Source: Tepidamorphus sp.
GTDB taxonomy: Bacteria; Pseudomonadota; Alphaproteobacteria; Rhizobiales; Tepidamorphaceae
Length of the DNA: 64,000 bases
Assembly: GCA_028280885.1 (NCBI GenBank)
Contig: JANQKY010000071.1
Location: forward strand, 19,715 to 83,714
Direction: 5' to 3'
Shown here piece by piece: positions 36,441-47,086 of this stretch (positions are counted from its first letter, which is position 1; each line of letters opens with the position of its first letter). Both the position numbers and the translations under genes were made by a program. Under the pieces are notes generated by a model, which was given only the letters and a program-made list of their open reading frames with translations, had not been told where the DNA came from and ran no database searches.

Positions 36441-37454
36441 ATGGCCGAAATTACCCACAGAATGGTTGAAACGAACGGGATTCGCATGCACATCGCCGAG
36501 GCAGGCCCGAAGGACGGCCCGTGCGTCATCATGTGCCACGGCTTCCCGGAATCCTGGTATTCGTGGCGCCATCAGCTGCACGCGCTCGGCGATGCCGGCT
36601 ATCACGCGGTGGCGCCTGACATGCGCGGCATGGGCCGCACGTCGCGGCCGCTCGATCCGCGCCTCTATACCCAGCCGCGCCTCGTCGGCGACATGGTCGG
36701 ACTGCTGGACCGGTTGCCGCATGACACCGCGGTCATCGCCGGCCATGACTGGGGCGCGCCGGTCGCCTGGAACGCGGCGCTGATGCGGCCGGACCGGTTT
36801 CCCGCCGTGATCGGCCTGAGCGTTCCCTATTACGGCGCGCGCACGACCTTCGCCTACGATCACACGATCCCGCCCTCGATCGCCATGGACCGGGAATCCG
36901 GCCCGGACGGCTTCCACTACCAGCTCTATTTCAACGAAGTCGGTCGCGCCGAGGCGGATCTCGAGAAGGATCCGCGCGAATGGATCAAGGGCTTCTTCTT
37001 CACCGCCTCCGGCGATGCGCCGGCCGAGGAGGTCAAGCTCGCCGAACGCAAGCGCGGCGATGCGTTGCACGAGGCCTTCGCCTGGCCCAAGCAGCTTCCC
37101 GCCTGGCTCACCGAGGAGGATCTCGACGCATACGCCGCCGACTATGAGCGCACCGGCTTCGCCTCCGCGCTCAACTACTACCGCGCCGCCGACCACACCT
37201 GGCACGAAATGGCCCCGTTCCGCGGCGCCAGGATCACGGTGCCGGCCTGCTTCATCGCCGGCGAGTTCGATCTGGTCATCCTGATGAACCAGGAGATCAC
37301 GGAGAACTTTCCCAACGAGGTGCCGGACCTGCGTGCCAATGTGATCATCCCCGGCTGCGGCCACTGGACCCAGCAGGAACGGCCGCAGGAAACCAATGAG
37401 GCGATGCTCGCATTCCTCGCCGATGTCACGTCAGACGGGAGGACCGGACGATGA
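36441..37454 (+). CDS. Epoxide hydrolase-like alpha/beta hydrolase
   Basis: The 337-residue enzyme starts at the ATG after GAGGAGGGTGCAA. It has the oxyanion motif HGFPESWYSWRHQ (about 30-42), the nucleophile elbow AGHDWGAPVAW with Asp as nucleophile, and a catalytic His in GCGHWTQQERP. A lid Tyr in LNYYRA matches soluble epoxide hydrolases. These open epoxides to diols; related enzymes act on haloalkanes or esters. It overlaps the next alpha/beta hydrolase by four bases, the first of three coupled plus-strand genes. Confidence 0.88.
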   Translation: MAEITHRMVETNGIRMHIAEAGPKDGPCVIMCHGFPESWYSWRHQLHALGDAGYHAVAPDMRGMGRTSRPLDPRLYTQPRLVGDMVGLLDRLPHDTAVIAGHDWGAPVAWNAALMRPDRFPAVIGLSVPYYGARTTFAYDHTIPPSIAMDRESGPDGFHYQLYFNEVGRAEADLEKDPREWIKGFFFTASGDAPAEEVKLAERKRGDALHEAFAWPKQLPAWLTEEDLDAYAADYERTGFASALNYYRAADHTWHEMAPFRGARITVPACFIAGEFDLVILMNQEITENFPNEVPDLRANVIIPGCGHWTQQERPQETNEAMLAFLADVTSDGRTGR

Positions 37455-38191
37455 CCCGCGTCTTCGTACATGGAAATCCGGAAACAACCTTCGTTTGGAC
37501 ACCGTTGCTGGAGTCGCTCGAGACGCTGGGGGAGACGGATGTGATCTGTCTGTCGCCGCCAGGCTTCGGCGCGCTGGTGCCGGACGGCTTCGGCGGAACC
37601 CGCGTCGACTACCGCGACTGGCTGATCGGCGAGATCGAGAAGATCGGCACGCCGGTCGACCTGGTTGGCCACGACTGGGGGGCCGGCCACACCTTTGGTG
37701 TCGCGGCGGCACGACCCGACCTGCTCAGAAGCTGGTCGGCCGACTGTTCCGGCCTGGTCCATCCCGACTACGAGTGGCATCCCGCCGCGCAGGTCTGGCA
37801 GACGCCCGGGGACGGCGAGACATCAATCGCCCAGATCATCGAGATGTCGGCCGACGAGCTGACCAACCTGTTCGGTGTCCCAGCCGCCCTGTCGCCGACG
37901 ATGGCGGAGAACCTCGATGCGAGGATGGGCGCCTCGATCCTCGGCCTCTATCGCTCAGCCGTACAGCCCGACATGCGCAACCTCGGAGACGCGCTCGCCG
38001 CTGCCGACCGCAAGCCGGCCCTGCTGATCCACGCAACGCAAGACCCCTACGTTCCGCCGGACATGGTCTTCGATGTCGCCAAGCGGATCGACGCCGAGAT
38101 CATGACGCTCGACGGTCTCCAGCACTGGTGGATGTGGGAAGATCCGGACAAGGCGGCAAAGGGCTTCGTCGACTTCTGGGCGGGGGCGTGA
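37451..38191 (+). CDS. Alpha/beta hydrolase (haloalkane dehalogenase/epoxide hydrolase-like)
   Basis: This 246-residue hydrolase has HGNPETTFVW as oxyanion segment, the elbow LVGHDWGAGHTFG with an Asp nucleophile, and a C-terminal LQHWWMWEDPD segment with the catalytic His. It is shorter than its neighbour and lacks most of the lid. The ATG overlaps the epoxide hydrolase stop (ATGA), and its own stop overlaps a GTG in the next frame. A long open frame in another register covers this gene but has no domain content here. Confidence 0.87.
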   Translation: MTRVFVHGNPETTFVWTPLLESLETLGETDVICLSPPGFGALVPDGFGGTRVDYRDWLIGEIEKIGTPVDLVGHDWGAGHTFGVAAARPDLLRSWSADCSGLVHPDYEWHPAAQVWQTPGDGETSIAQIIEMSADELTNLFGVPAALSPTMAENLDARMGASILGLYRSAVQPDMRNLGDALAAADRKPALLIHATQDPYVPPDMVFDVAKRIDAEIMTLDGLQHWWMWEDPDKAAKGFVDFWAGA

Positions 38192-38259
38192 AGACGGCCG
38201 GCGGTCGCATGCGCGAAATGGTCCCGACTGACGATCACACCAACGCACCCGGGGCCACG

Positions 38260-40371
38260 ATGGTAAAACGCGTCAGGCTCGACCGGGACGGCGATATCGG
38301 CGTCCTGACGTTCGACAATCCGCCGGTCAATGCGGTATCGGCCGAGGTCATCGTTGACCTTGCCGCAGCACTTGACGCCTATGATGCCGATCCCGGCCTG
38401 ATCGGCCTGGTCGTTCGCGGTGCCGGGTCCAGCTTCGTTGCCGGCGGCGACATCCGCATCTTCGACGATCCGGCCTTCTCGGCACAACCGATCAACACCC
38501 TGCTTGCCCGCATCGAGGCAAGCGGCCGGCCCGTCGTTGTCGCCCTTCATGGGTCGGCGCTTGGCGGCGGCCTCGAAATCGCGATGGCCTGCCACTACCG
38601 CGTCGCCGCACCGGAAACGCGCCTCGGTCTGCCGGAGGTGACGCTCGGCCTGATCCCCGGCTCGCTCGGCACACAGCGCCTGCCGAGGCTGACGTCGCTG
38701 GCGCTGGCCGCTGACATGATCTCCACAGGGAAGCCGATCCAATCCGACGCAGCACTCCGGGCCGGCTTGATCGACGACATCGCCGCGGATCCTCTGACGG
38801 CGGCGAAGACAGCCTGCCGGCAGATCGCAAACGCGAATGCGGCTCTGAAGCGGGCCAGCACCCTGCCCGTCCGTGATGCCGCCGATGTCGAGGTCCTTCT
38901 CGCACCGCTTGACAGGAACGCCGCGGCAAAGCCGCACCTGCCGGCTCTTTCCGCTCTCGCCCGGTCCCTCAGAGCCGCCGCCACAAAGCCCTGGGCGGAG
39001 GGCGAGGCGACGGAGGCCAGGGCCTTCTCCGCTCTGGTTCCCTCCCCGCCATCGCGCGCGTTGCGCCATGTCTTCCTTGCCGAGCGGGCCGCCCGGCACA
39101 TTCCGGACCTGCCCGCCGGCACCACGCCGCGCCCGGTCGAACGCGTCGGCATCCTCGGCGCCGGCACGATGGGCACCGGCATTGCCATGGCGTTTTCCGA
39201 TGCCGGATTTCCGGTCGCGCTTGTCGATGCAAGCCAACCGGGGCTCGAACGCGGCCTCGGCCTGATCGACAAAGCCTGTGCCGGCAGCGTCAAACGCGGG
39301 CGGCTCACGGAAGAAGAGGCCGCCAGCTTGCGCGGCAGGATAACCGGATCGCTTAAGATCGATGCCCTGTCCGACGCCGACATGATCGTCGAAGCCGTGT
39401 TCGAGGACATGGCCCTCAAACAGCGTGTCATGACCGAGCTCGGCACCATCGCCAAACCCGGCGCGGTGATCGCGTCGAACACCTCGACGCTCGATATCGA
39501 TGTGCTGGCCCGGGCCTCGGGCCGTCCGGGGGATGTCGTCGGCACCCATTTCTTCAGCCCGGCCCGGATCATGCGGCTCCTGGAGGTGGTGCGTGGCGCC
39601 GAGACCGCGCCGGACGTGCTTGCGACCGTGATGAAAGTGGCCAGGGCAATCGGCAAGACGGCGGTCGTCAGCGGCGTCTGCTACGGCTTCATCGGCAACC
39701 GCATGGCCGAGGTCTACATGCGCGAAAGCGAGGCGATGCAGCTTGAGGGCGCAAGCCCCGCGGAGATCGACGGCGTCGTCGAGAGCCCCGACTGGATCGG
39801 CATGGCGATGGGCCCCTCGCGCATGCTCGACATGGCCGGCGTCGATGTCGGCGCCAGGACCGTCATCGAGTGGATCAAGAGCGGCGACGGTCCGCAGCAT
39901 CCGGCCTACCGCATCCTCTGCCGCACCCTTAACGAGGCGGGCCGGCACGGCCAGAAGACCGGCCACGGCTACTATCGCTACGAGGGCCGCGACGCCCTGC
40001 CCTCGGCGGAAACGGCCGCGCTCGCCGCGCGCCTCGCCGCCGAACACGGCATCGCCCGGCGCAACGCCATCCCTGAGCGGGAGATCTTCGAGCGACTGCT
40101 CTATGCCATGGTCAACGAGGCGGCGCTGATCCTTGCGGACGGCATCGCGGCGCGCGCCTCCGATATCGATGTCGTGTGGACGGCGGGCTACGGCTTTCCC
40201 GCCTGGCGCGGCGGACCGCTGTTCATGGCCGACGAGATCGGCGCCGGCGAGATCGTCGCGCGGCTCGAACACTATGCGCAAGCGCTGGGCAACGCGGACG
40301 GCCGCTGGACGGTCGCACCGCTGCTGCGCACGCTTGCCGCAAACGGCGGCCGCTTCGCCGACCTGACCTGA
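38260..40371 (+). CDS. Enoyl-CoA hydratase/3-hydroxyacyl-CoA dehydrogenase fusion (FadB/FadJ-type)
   Basis: About 703 residues. A crotonase domain lies at 1-190 (GAGSSFVAGGDIRIF, HGSALGGGLEIAMACHYRVA, GLPEVTLGLIPGSLGTQRLP with the catalytic Glu pair). A 3HCDH domain starts near 290 (RVGILGAGTMGTGIAMAFSDAG, SNTSTLDIDVLA, GTHFFSPARIMRLLEVV). It hydrates enoyl-CoA and oxidises the L-3-hydroxyacyl-CoA in beta-oxidation. I chose the ATG at 38260 (MVKRVRLDRDGD) to match the usual N-terminus; GTG 38188, which overlaps the previous stop, and ATG 38209 are alternatives. The frame is open far upstream, but that stretch lies over the hydrolase gene. Confidence 0.92.
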   Translation: MVKRVRLDRDGDIGVLTFDNPPVNAVSAEVIVDLAAALDAYDADPGLIGLVVRGAGSSFVAGGDIRIFDDPAFSAQPINTLLARIEASGRPVVVALHGSALGGGLEIAMACHYRVAAPETRLGLPEVTLGLIPGSLGTQRLPRLTSLALAADMISTGKPIQSDAALRAGLIDDIAADPLTAAKTACRQIANANAALKRASTLPVRDAADVEVLLAPLDRNAAAKPHLPALSALARSLRAAATKPWAEGEATEARAFSALVPSPPSRALRHVFLAERAARHIPDLPAGTTPRPVERVGILGAGTMGTGIAMAFSDAGFPVALVDASQPGLERGLGLIDKACAGSVKRGRLTEEEAASLRGRITGSLKIDALSDADMIVEAVFEDMALKQRVMTELGTIAKPGAVIASNTSTLDIDVLARASGRPGDVVGTHFFSPARIMRLLEVVRGAETAPDVLATVMKVARAIGKTAVVSGVCYGFIGNRMAEVYMRESEAMQLEGASPAEIDGVVESPDWIGMAMGPSRMLDMAGVDVGARTVIEWIKSGDGPQHPAYRILCRTLNEAGRHGQKTGHGYYRYEGRDALPSAETAALAARLAAEHGIARRNAIPEREIFERLLYAMVNEAALILADGIAARASDIDVVWTAGYGFPAWRGGPLFMADEIGAGEIVARLEHYAQALGNADGRWTVAPLLRTLAANGGRFADLT

Positions 40372-40425
40372 CCTGTCACTCCCGGACCAAGACCAATCGG
40401 AAGGCTGCGCGATGCCGCGATCGTT

Positions 40426-41460
<1,035 letters not shown>

Positions 41461-41496
41461 GGCTTCTCCTCCCTTAAGGCAAATATGAATGATGAT

Positions 41497-41509
41497 TTTG
41501 TATGACAAT
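41497..41509. promoter_or_regulatory. GntR/FadR-type operator-like palindrome (copy 1)
   Basis: TTTGTATGACAAT matches the T-N-G-T-N3-A-C-N-A pattern of FadR-type regulators, with core TTGT-ATG-ACAA at 41498-41508. It lies between the divergent alcohol dehydrogenase and SDR genes. Very similar sites occur at 46225, 47897 and 50773. Confidence 0.6.
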
Positions 41510-41591
41510 TATGTCAGAATGTCCAATGCCGATGTGATCCCGCATGCGGGATCCGGACACGAAAACAGGACAGGATCGAGGGAGGACCGGA

Positions 41592-42374
41592 ATGGACCGG
41601 CTTACGGGGAAGGTAGCGCTGATCACGGGCGCGGGAACGGGTGTCGGACGCGCCTGCATGGAGATCTTCGCACAGGAAGGCGCGAAGGTCGTCGGCGTCT
41701 CCCGCACCCAGGCCAATCTCGACGAGGCGCTGGCAGCCGTGAAGGCGGCGGGCGGCGAAGGCGCGGTCGTCTCAGCCGATCTGTCGACGCCCGAAGGCGC
41801 GGAAAAGGCCGTCAACGCGGCAATCAATGCCTATGGCCGGATCGACGTCCTCGTGAATTCCGCCGGCGTCGGCTACAACCATGTCGCCTCCAGCCCCGGC
41901 TCGATGGACGACACGATCAACACGACGCCGGAAAAATGGCGCGAAGTGATCGCGATCAACCTGGATTCCGGCTTCTACATGTGCCGGCTGGTGATCCCGA
42001 TCATGCAGAAACAGGGCGGCGGCTCGGTCGTCAACGTGACCTCGATTTCCGGCTACCAGGGCCTTCCCGGCGCACACACCTACACGGCGGCCAAGGGCGG
42101 CATGATCAACCTGACCCGCTCGCTATGCGTCGCCTATGCCAATGACGGCATTCGCGCCAATGCAATCGCGCCGGGCTTCATCGCGACCCGCATGGTCGCC
42201 GACTTCCTGCCCCTGTTCGATGACGAGGCGGTGGCGGACTCGATCACGCCGATGCGCCGTCCGGGCACGCCGGAGGAAATGGCCTATGGCTGCCTCTACT
42301 TCGCTTGCGATGAATCGAGCTATTGCAACGGATCGGTGCTGACCATCGACGGTGGCACGACCGCGCGCCAGTAG
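41592..42374 (+). CDS. SDR family NAD(P)-dependent oxidoreductase
   Basis: The 260-residue classical SDR has TGAGTGVG (12-19) for the cofactor, NSAG in the central strand, the catalytic Ser in NVTSISGYQG and the YxxxK pair in YTAAKGGMINLTRS. The ATG at 41592 follows GGAGGACCGGA. It would interconvert an alcohol and ketone. Divergent placement to the MDR alcohol dehydrogenase and a shared palindrome suggest both act in one pathway, perhaps making the ketone used by the carboxylase operon downstream. Confidence 0.92.
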   Translation: MDRLTGKVALITGAGTGVGRACMEIFAQEGAKVVGVSRTQANLDEALAAVKAAGGEGAVVSADLSTPEGAEKAVNAAINAYGRIDVLVNSAGVGYNHVASSPGSMDDTINTTPEKWREVIAINLDSGFYMCRLVIPIMQKQGGGSVVNVTSISGYQGLPGAHTYTAAKGGMINLTRSLCVAYANDGIRANAIAPGFIATRMVADFLPLFDDEAVADSITPMRRPGTPEEMAYGCLYFACDESSYCNGSVLTIDGGTTARQ

Positions 42375-42449
42375 CGCTCACGACAATACGAGACAAGGGG
42401 CAAACATACGGGCGGAAGCGACCGGACGCCGCGCTGCCGGTCGCCGCCC

Positions 42450-43457
42450 TCAGGCGCGGCGGATGGCGTTCACGTTGGCCGAGATCAGCGCCAGGATCAG
42501 GATCGTGCCCTGCACGATGTACTGCCAGAAGGTCGGAACGCCCATCACCGACAGCCCGTTGTTGATCACGCCGATCAACAGCACCCCGACCGCGGTTCCA
42601 AGCACATGGAACTTGCCCGGTTTGATGGTCGATGCCCCGATGAAAACGGCGACGAAGGCGTTCAGAAGATAGGTCTCGCCGACCCCCTGCGGCCGGCCCG
42701 CCGCAAGGTTGGCGCCGGCGACGATGCCGCCGAGCGCCGCACAGGCCGCCGCGATCGCCATGCCGATCAGCGCATAGCGCTGGAACGAGATGCCCGACAG
42801 CCGCGCCGCCTCGCGGTTGCCGCCAAGCGCATACATGTTGCGCCCGGTCTGGGTGTGTTCGAGAAACACCAGGAGCACGACGGCAAGCCCGGTCAGGATC
42901 AGCACCGGATTGGGCACCCCGCCGATCTTGCCCTGGCCGATGATCTTGAAGGCATCGGGAATGTCGCTGGCATAGACCGTCCGCCCGCCCGACACGCCGA
43001 GAATGAGCCCCGTGACGATGAAGCTCATCGCCAGCGTCTCGACGATCGCCGATATGCCGAGATAGGAGATCAACGCCCCGTTGATCATGCCGATGATGGC
43101 GGCCAGGAACAGGACGAGGATGATCACCAGCGCGACGGCGCCCATGCCGTCCATGCCCAGTTCCATCAGGAAGCGCGCGGCGAAATAGCCGCCGAACGTC
43201 GCCATCGCCCCGATCGACAGGTCGAACAGCCCGACCACCATGCAGACCGTCAGGCCGAGCGCGATCATGCCGAGGATCGACACCTGGTTGAGGATGTTGA
43301 ACATGTTGCGGAGCGTCATGAAGACCTCCGGCCGGCCAAGGCTGAACACGACGATCAGCACGCACAGCGAGATGATCGTCCCCCAGCGCGACAGGAAGCC
43401 GATCCAGTCGAAGCCGGGTCCGGGCGCGGCTGGCGATGGTGCCGGTGTGCTGGACAT
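42450..43457 (-). CDS. Sugar-type ABC transporter permease (RbsC-like)
   Basis: The 335-residue permease has about nine to ten helices and BPD_transp_2 segments: LGLTVCMVVGLFDLSIGAMATFGGY, NREAARLSGISFQRY and FHVLGTAVGVLLIGVINNGL (each given as its characteristic stretch). It belongs to the CUT2 (ribose/xylose/autoinducer) group. It follows the ATPase gene by three bases and is convergent with the SDR gene. Confidence 0.92.
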   Translation of the reverse strand: MSSTPAPSPAAPGPGFDWIGFLSRWGTIISLCVLIVVFSLGRPEVFMTLRNMFNILNQVSILGMIALGLTVCMVVGLFDLSIGAMATFGGYFAARFLMELGMDGMGAVALVIILVLFLAAIIGMINGALISYLGISAIVETLAMSFIVTGLILGVSGGRTVYASDIPDAFKIIGQGKIGGVPNPVLILTGLAVVLLVFLEHTQTGRNMYALGGNREAARLSGISFQRYALIGMAIAAACAALGGIVAGANLAAGRPQGVGETYLLNAFVAVFIGASTIKPGKFHVLGTAVGVLLIGVINNGLSVMGVPTFWQYIVQGTILILALISANVNAIRRA

Positions 43458-43460
43458 GCG

Positions 43461-45005
43461 CTATAGCTCCCCGCCCGCTGCGAGCGTCATGATGTTGGCC
43501 TCGGTCAGCGCCGCGCCCGCGAGTTCGCCGACGATCGACCCTTGCGAGAAAACGAAGACCCGGTCGCAGACCACCGGATATTCCTCAAGCTCGGTGGAGG
43601 CGAAAACGATCCCCTTGCCGCTGCGGGCAAGGTCGTCGATCAGGCCGTAGATCTCCGACTTCGCCCCGACATCGACGGCGGCCGTCGGCGAATTGAGCAG
43701 GAAGATCCGCGCGCCGGTCGACAGCCACCGCCCCAGAACGACCTTCTGCTGATTGCCGCCCGACAGATCGTCGATCGCCGTCTCGATGCCGGGCATGCGC
43801 ACCTGCATGCGCGCCGTCGTCTCGCGCGCGGCGGCACGCTCGCGGCGATGATGGATCAGCCGCAAAACCGGCTCGCGCAACAGGCGCGACAGGCTCGGCA
43901 GGGTCACGTTGGCGCGGATGCTCTCGGCATGGAACACCGCTTCGGCCAGCCGGTCCTTCGGCACGAAGGCGATGCCGGCACCGATCGCATCGGCCGGGCC
44001 GCGCAGTTTCAGCCGCCGGCCGGCCACCGCAATCGTGCCGCCGCTTGCCGGACTGCGACCGAACAGGAGGTTCAGGGTCTCATCGGCGCCCGATCCCGGT
44101 AACCCCGCAACGCCGATGATCTCGCCGCTGCGCAGCATGAAGTCGACCCCGTCGGCGCGGTCGCCGGTCAGGCCGCCAACCTCCATCAGCACTTCATCGC
44201 GCGCATGACTTGCCGTGCGCCGGTCGGCGAGCGCCCCGCTGCGGCCGACGATCGCCTCGACGACACGCGCCCGGTCCATCGTCTCGCGCTCGAAGACGCC
44301 GGCGTTGCGGCCGTCGCGCAGCACCGTTGCCCGGTCGGCGATCGCAAAGACCTCCGCCAGGCGGTGGCTGACATAGAGAAAGGAATGGCCTTCGGCGGCA
44401 AGCCGGCGCATCTGGTCGAACAGGCGGTCGACCTCATGCGGCAGGAGGGCCGTGGTCGGTTCGTCGAGAATGATGATCCGCGCGTCGCTCGACACCGCCT
44501 TGGCGATCGAGATCATCGCCAGTTGATCCGGACGCAGTTCATCGACGTGCACGCGCGTCGAGATATCGACCCCGACACGCGCCAGAATGTCCCGCGCCCG
44601 GGCATGGACCCGGCCCCAGTCAATGAGACCGAAGCGGCGCGGCAGGCTCTCGCCGAGCCAGAGGTTTTCGGCGACCGACAGCGTCGGGATCAGGTTGAGA
44701 TGCTGGTGGACCACGGCGATGCCGGCTTCGGTGGCATCATGCGGATCGGCGATCCGCACCGCCTCGCCGTCGATGAACACCTCTCCGGCGGTCGCTGCGT
44801 AAGCCCCGCAGATGCACTTGATCAATGTCGACTTGCCGGCGCCGTTCTCGCCAAGCAGCGCGTGAATCTCGCCCCGGCGCACCGACAGCGAGACATCGTC
44901 AAGCGCCAGCGTACCCGGAAACGCCTTGCGCATGCCGCGCACGTCCAGAACCGGAACCGCGGCCCCGGTCTCGAGCTCGTTCAGTCGGGCCAGCGCGTCC
45001 GGCAT
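43461..45005 (-). CDS. Sugar-type ABC transporter ATPase with two ABC domains (RbsA/MglA-like)
   Basis: The 514-residue protein has tandem ABC domains typical of CUT2 importers. The first has Walker A GENGAGKSTLIK and Walker B ARIIILDEPTTAL. The second has the usual degenerate P-loop (GLPGSGADETLNLLFG) and the signature LSGGNQQKVVLGRWL. It drives import of the ligand caught by the neighbouring binding protein. Confidence 0.94.
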   Translation of the reverse strand: MPDALARLNELETGAAVPVLDVRGMRKAFPGTLALDDVSLSVRRGEIHALLGENGAGKSTLIKCICGAYAATAGEVFIDGEAVRIADPHDATEAGIAVVHQHLNLIPTLSVAENLWLGESLPRRFGLIDWGRVHARARDILARVGVDISTRVHVDELRPDQLAMISIAKAVSSDARIIILDEPTTALLPHEVDRLFDQMRRLAAEGHSFLYVSHRLAEVFAIADRATVLRDGRNAGVFERETMDRARVVEAIVGRSGALADRRTASHARDEVLMEVGGLTGDRADGVDFMLRSGEIIGVAGLPGSGADETLNLLFGRSPASGGTIAVAGRRLKLRGPADAIGAGIAFVPKDRLAEAVFHAESIRANVTLPSLSRLLREPVLRLIHHRRERAAARETTARMQVRMPGIETAIDDLSGGNQQKVVLGRWLSTGARIFLLNSPTAAVDVGAKSEIYGLIDDLARSGKGIVFASTELEEYPVVCDRVFVFSQGSIVGELAGAALTEANIMTLAAGGEL

Positions 45006-45074
45006 GATTTGCTTTCGAGCACCAGAATCAAAGGCCCGCCACCGGGCGCACGCGGGGGCGGGCCTTCCGGCCGC

Positions 45075-46079
45075 CTACTCTCCGGAGAAAAGCTTGCAGT
45101 TGGCGAAATCGATGCCTTCGCCCTTCGGCGGCGCCGTGTCCTCCGTGATCAGGCAGGGCTTCAGCGTAACGATCTTGGAGACCGGCAATGTGCCTTCAAG
45201 CGCGTCCTCGATCACCTCGACCGCGGTCGTGCCCATCCGGTCGACGTCATAGGCAACCGTCAGTTCGACCGGACTGCCCGAGCGGATCAGATCGACGGTC
45301 TGGGCAATGCCGTCCATGCTGGCGATGAAGACCTTGTCTTGCATACCGGCCTGTTCGATCGCGCGGGCAGCAGGTGCCGACAACTCGTCCCAGCCGGTCC
45401 AGACAGCGGAAATGTCCGGATTGGCAAGCAGCAGGTTGTTCATCTGGGCATAGGCGTCATCGACCTGCCCCGGCACCTTGACCTCGATCTCGGTCACCTC
45501 GATCTCCGGGAAGCCGGCCATCACCGCGTGGAAGCCGCGATCGCGCTCGACAAGGGCCGGCAGAACGGTCCAGTTGAGCTTCACCACATGACCGCGGCCC
45601 TCGATGCGGCCGGCCAGTTCGGTTGCCGAGATGACGCCGTCGGCGGTGTTGTTCGATCCGATATCGGCGACGATGTTCGGCACCAGGCCGGAGAATGTCG
45701 ACACGAACGGCACGTTCTTTTCCGCGGCATAGTCGATGACCGCGGTCATCTGCGGATTGGCCGACGCGGTGTTCAGGATCGCGTCGAAACCGCGGTCGAT
45801 GAAGGCCATGGCGGCGTTGTTGGTGGCGACCTGGTCGCCCTGCCCGTCGAAGAGCTCGACATCCCAGCCCTTTTCCTTGGCCAGATCGATCGCCGCGTCG
45901 GTCTGCTGCTGTATCGACGGCGAGTTGTAGTTCACCGAGACCACGCCGAGCTTGACCGGGTTCTGCGCCGCGGCGGCGCAGACCAGCAGACCGGAGACCA
46001 GCGCCGTCGACGCCAGCATCGCGGCCGCGCGCGCCATGGTTACCGGCCGACCCGTGCGGGCCGTGGATTTGTCTGTCAT
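45075..46079 (-). CDS. Sugar-type ABC transporter substrate-binding protein (RbsB-like)
   Basis: The protein is 334 residues from the ATG at 46079, which follows GGGAGGGATCGA. A signal peptide (MARAAAMLASTALVSGLLVCAAA) lies within the first 40 residues. The mature part is a Peripla_BP_4 fold (VKLGVVSVNYNSPSIQQQTDA; VDRGFDAILNTASANPQ). CUT2 binding proteins bind sugars, polyols, autoinducer-2 or similar small ligands. An ATTGT-N3-ACAAT site lies upstream, between it and the phosphatase gene. Confidence 0.92.
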   Translation of the reverse strand: MTDKSTARTGRPVTMARAAAMLASTALVSGLLVCAAAAQNPVKLGVVSVNYNSPSIQQQTDAAIDLAKEKGWDVELFDGQGDQVATNNAAMAFIDRGFDAILNTASANPQMTAVIDYAAEKNVPFVSTFSGLVPNIVADIGSNNTADGVISATELAGRIEGRGHVVKLNWTVLPALVERDRGFHAVMAGFPEIEVTEIEVKVPGQVDDAYAQMNNLLLANPDISAVWTGWDELSAPAARAIEQAGMQDKVFIASMDGIAQTVDLIRSGSPVELTVAYDVDRMGTTAVEVIEDALEGTLPVSKIVTLKPCLITEDTAPPKGEGIDFANCKLFSGE

Positions 46080-46224
46080 TCGATCCCTCCCCGGCCGGCC
46101 AATCGTGGCCGGCCTTTTATCCGATCCACCGTTGTATTCCCGGCGATGACATTTTTCCCGCCACCTGCCTGGGGGAAACAGTATGGTCGCCTGACCCAAT
46201 TGGTCAACAGTTTTGAAGAACGAA

Positions 46225-46237
46225 ATTGTAAAACAAT
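46225..46237. promoter_or_regulatory. GntR/FadR-type operator-like palindrome (copy 2)
   Basis: ATTGTAAAACAAT has perfect five-base arms around a three-base centre. It sits in the 239-base gap between the divergent ABC binding-protein and tyrosine-phosphatase genes, about 80 bases before the latter. The rest of the gap shows no other clear element. Confidence 0.62.
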
Positions 46238-46318
46238 CCAGCGATCGTTAGGATCCCGCCGTCCTTCTTTGGTAGGAATCCAGGCAAAGACGAGCGGACG
46301 CGAAGCAAGGCGGCGGCG

Positions 46319-47086
46319 ATGGCACAGCGGCGGATAAACCTCGAAGGCGCGGTCAATTTCCGCGATATCGGCGGCTATGCCGCCGGGCCGGATCGACGCG
46401 TCAGATGGCAAACCGTCTATCGCGGCGATTCACTTGCCGAACTGACCGATGCGGATGTCGAAGAGGTTGCGGCGCTCGGCCTCTACGGGGTCTGCGACTA
46501 TCGCCTGGTGTCCGAACGCCGGCGTAAACCGGATCGTCTGCCCTCCATGCCGGCATTGAAGTGCATCACGCCCGGCTTCATCCCGGAGGGGACGGAAGAC
46601 ATGTTGCGCGGCGTGCGGCGCGGCGAGATCGGCGCCCGCGCTATCGAGGCCGCGGTGCTTGGCCATTACCGCGACTTCGCAACCCGCCACATCGGCAACT
46701 ACGCGAGTTTCTTTCAGATGCTGCTGGAGGCGGACGGCCGGCCGGTGCTGATGCACTGCACGTCCGGCAAGGATCGCACCGGATGGGGCATCGCGCTTTT
46801 GTTGCTGGCATTGGGTTGCGACGACGAGGATATCGTCGCCGACTACACGCTGACCAACCGCTATCGCCGCGACCTTGCCTTCATGTTCCCGGAAGGCGTC
46901 GACGAGGAAGCGATCAACGCCCTCCAGGAGGCGCGACCGGCCTATATCAGGACGGCGCTCGACAGCCTGCGAGAAACCTATGGTAAGAGCGATACCTGGC
47001 TGGCGGAACTCGGTCTGTCGCCCGGCGACGTGAGCGACCTGCGGGCGCGCCTCACCGAACCGGCGCCGGCCGATCAGGCCCTGTGA
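46319..47086 (+). CDS. Tyrosine-protein phosphatase (Y_phosphatase3 type)
   Basis: The 255-residue protein has VNFRDIGGYAAG (12-23), the AI-PTP motif of this family, and the phosphatase loop HCTSGKDRTG with Cys147 and Arg153 (HCx5R). The related Mycobacterium PtpB is a phosphotyrosine/phosphoserine and phosphoinositide phosphatase. Here it is probably cytoplasmic, as no signal peptide is present. Its 3' end overlaps the convergent surE by 13 bases. Confidence 0.92.
   Translation: MAQRRINLEGAVNFRDIGGYAAGPDRRVRWQTVYRGDSLAELTDADVEEVAALGLYGVCDYRLVSERRRKPDRLPSMPALKCITPGFIPEGTEDMLRGVRRGEIGARAIEAAVLGHYRDFATRHIGNYASFFQMLLEADGRPVLMHCTSGKDRTGWGIALLLLALGCDDEDIVADYTLTNRYRRDLAFMFPEGVDEEAINALQEARPAYIRTALDSLRETYGKSDTWLAELGLSPGDVSDLRARLTEPAPADQAL

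Noticed and set aside
37396..38208. A very long open frame that would extend the hydratase/dehydrogenase N-terminus to nearly 1,000 residues
   Set aside because: The upstream part lies over two well-supported hydrolase genes in other frames, has no domain content and shows shadow-type composition; the real gene begins near 38188-38260.
38047..40281. A 744-codon minus-strand frame over the hydratase/dehydrogenase gene
   Set aside because: No motif and Arg/Gly/Asp-rich shadow composition; the plus-strand gene has complete catalytic motifs.
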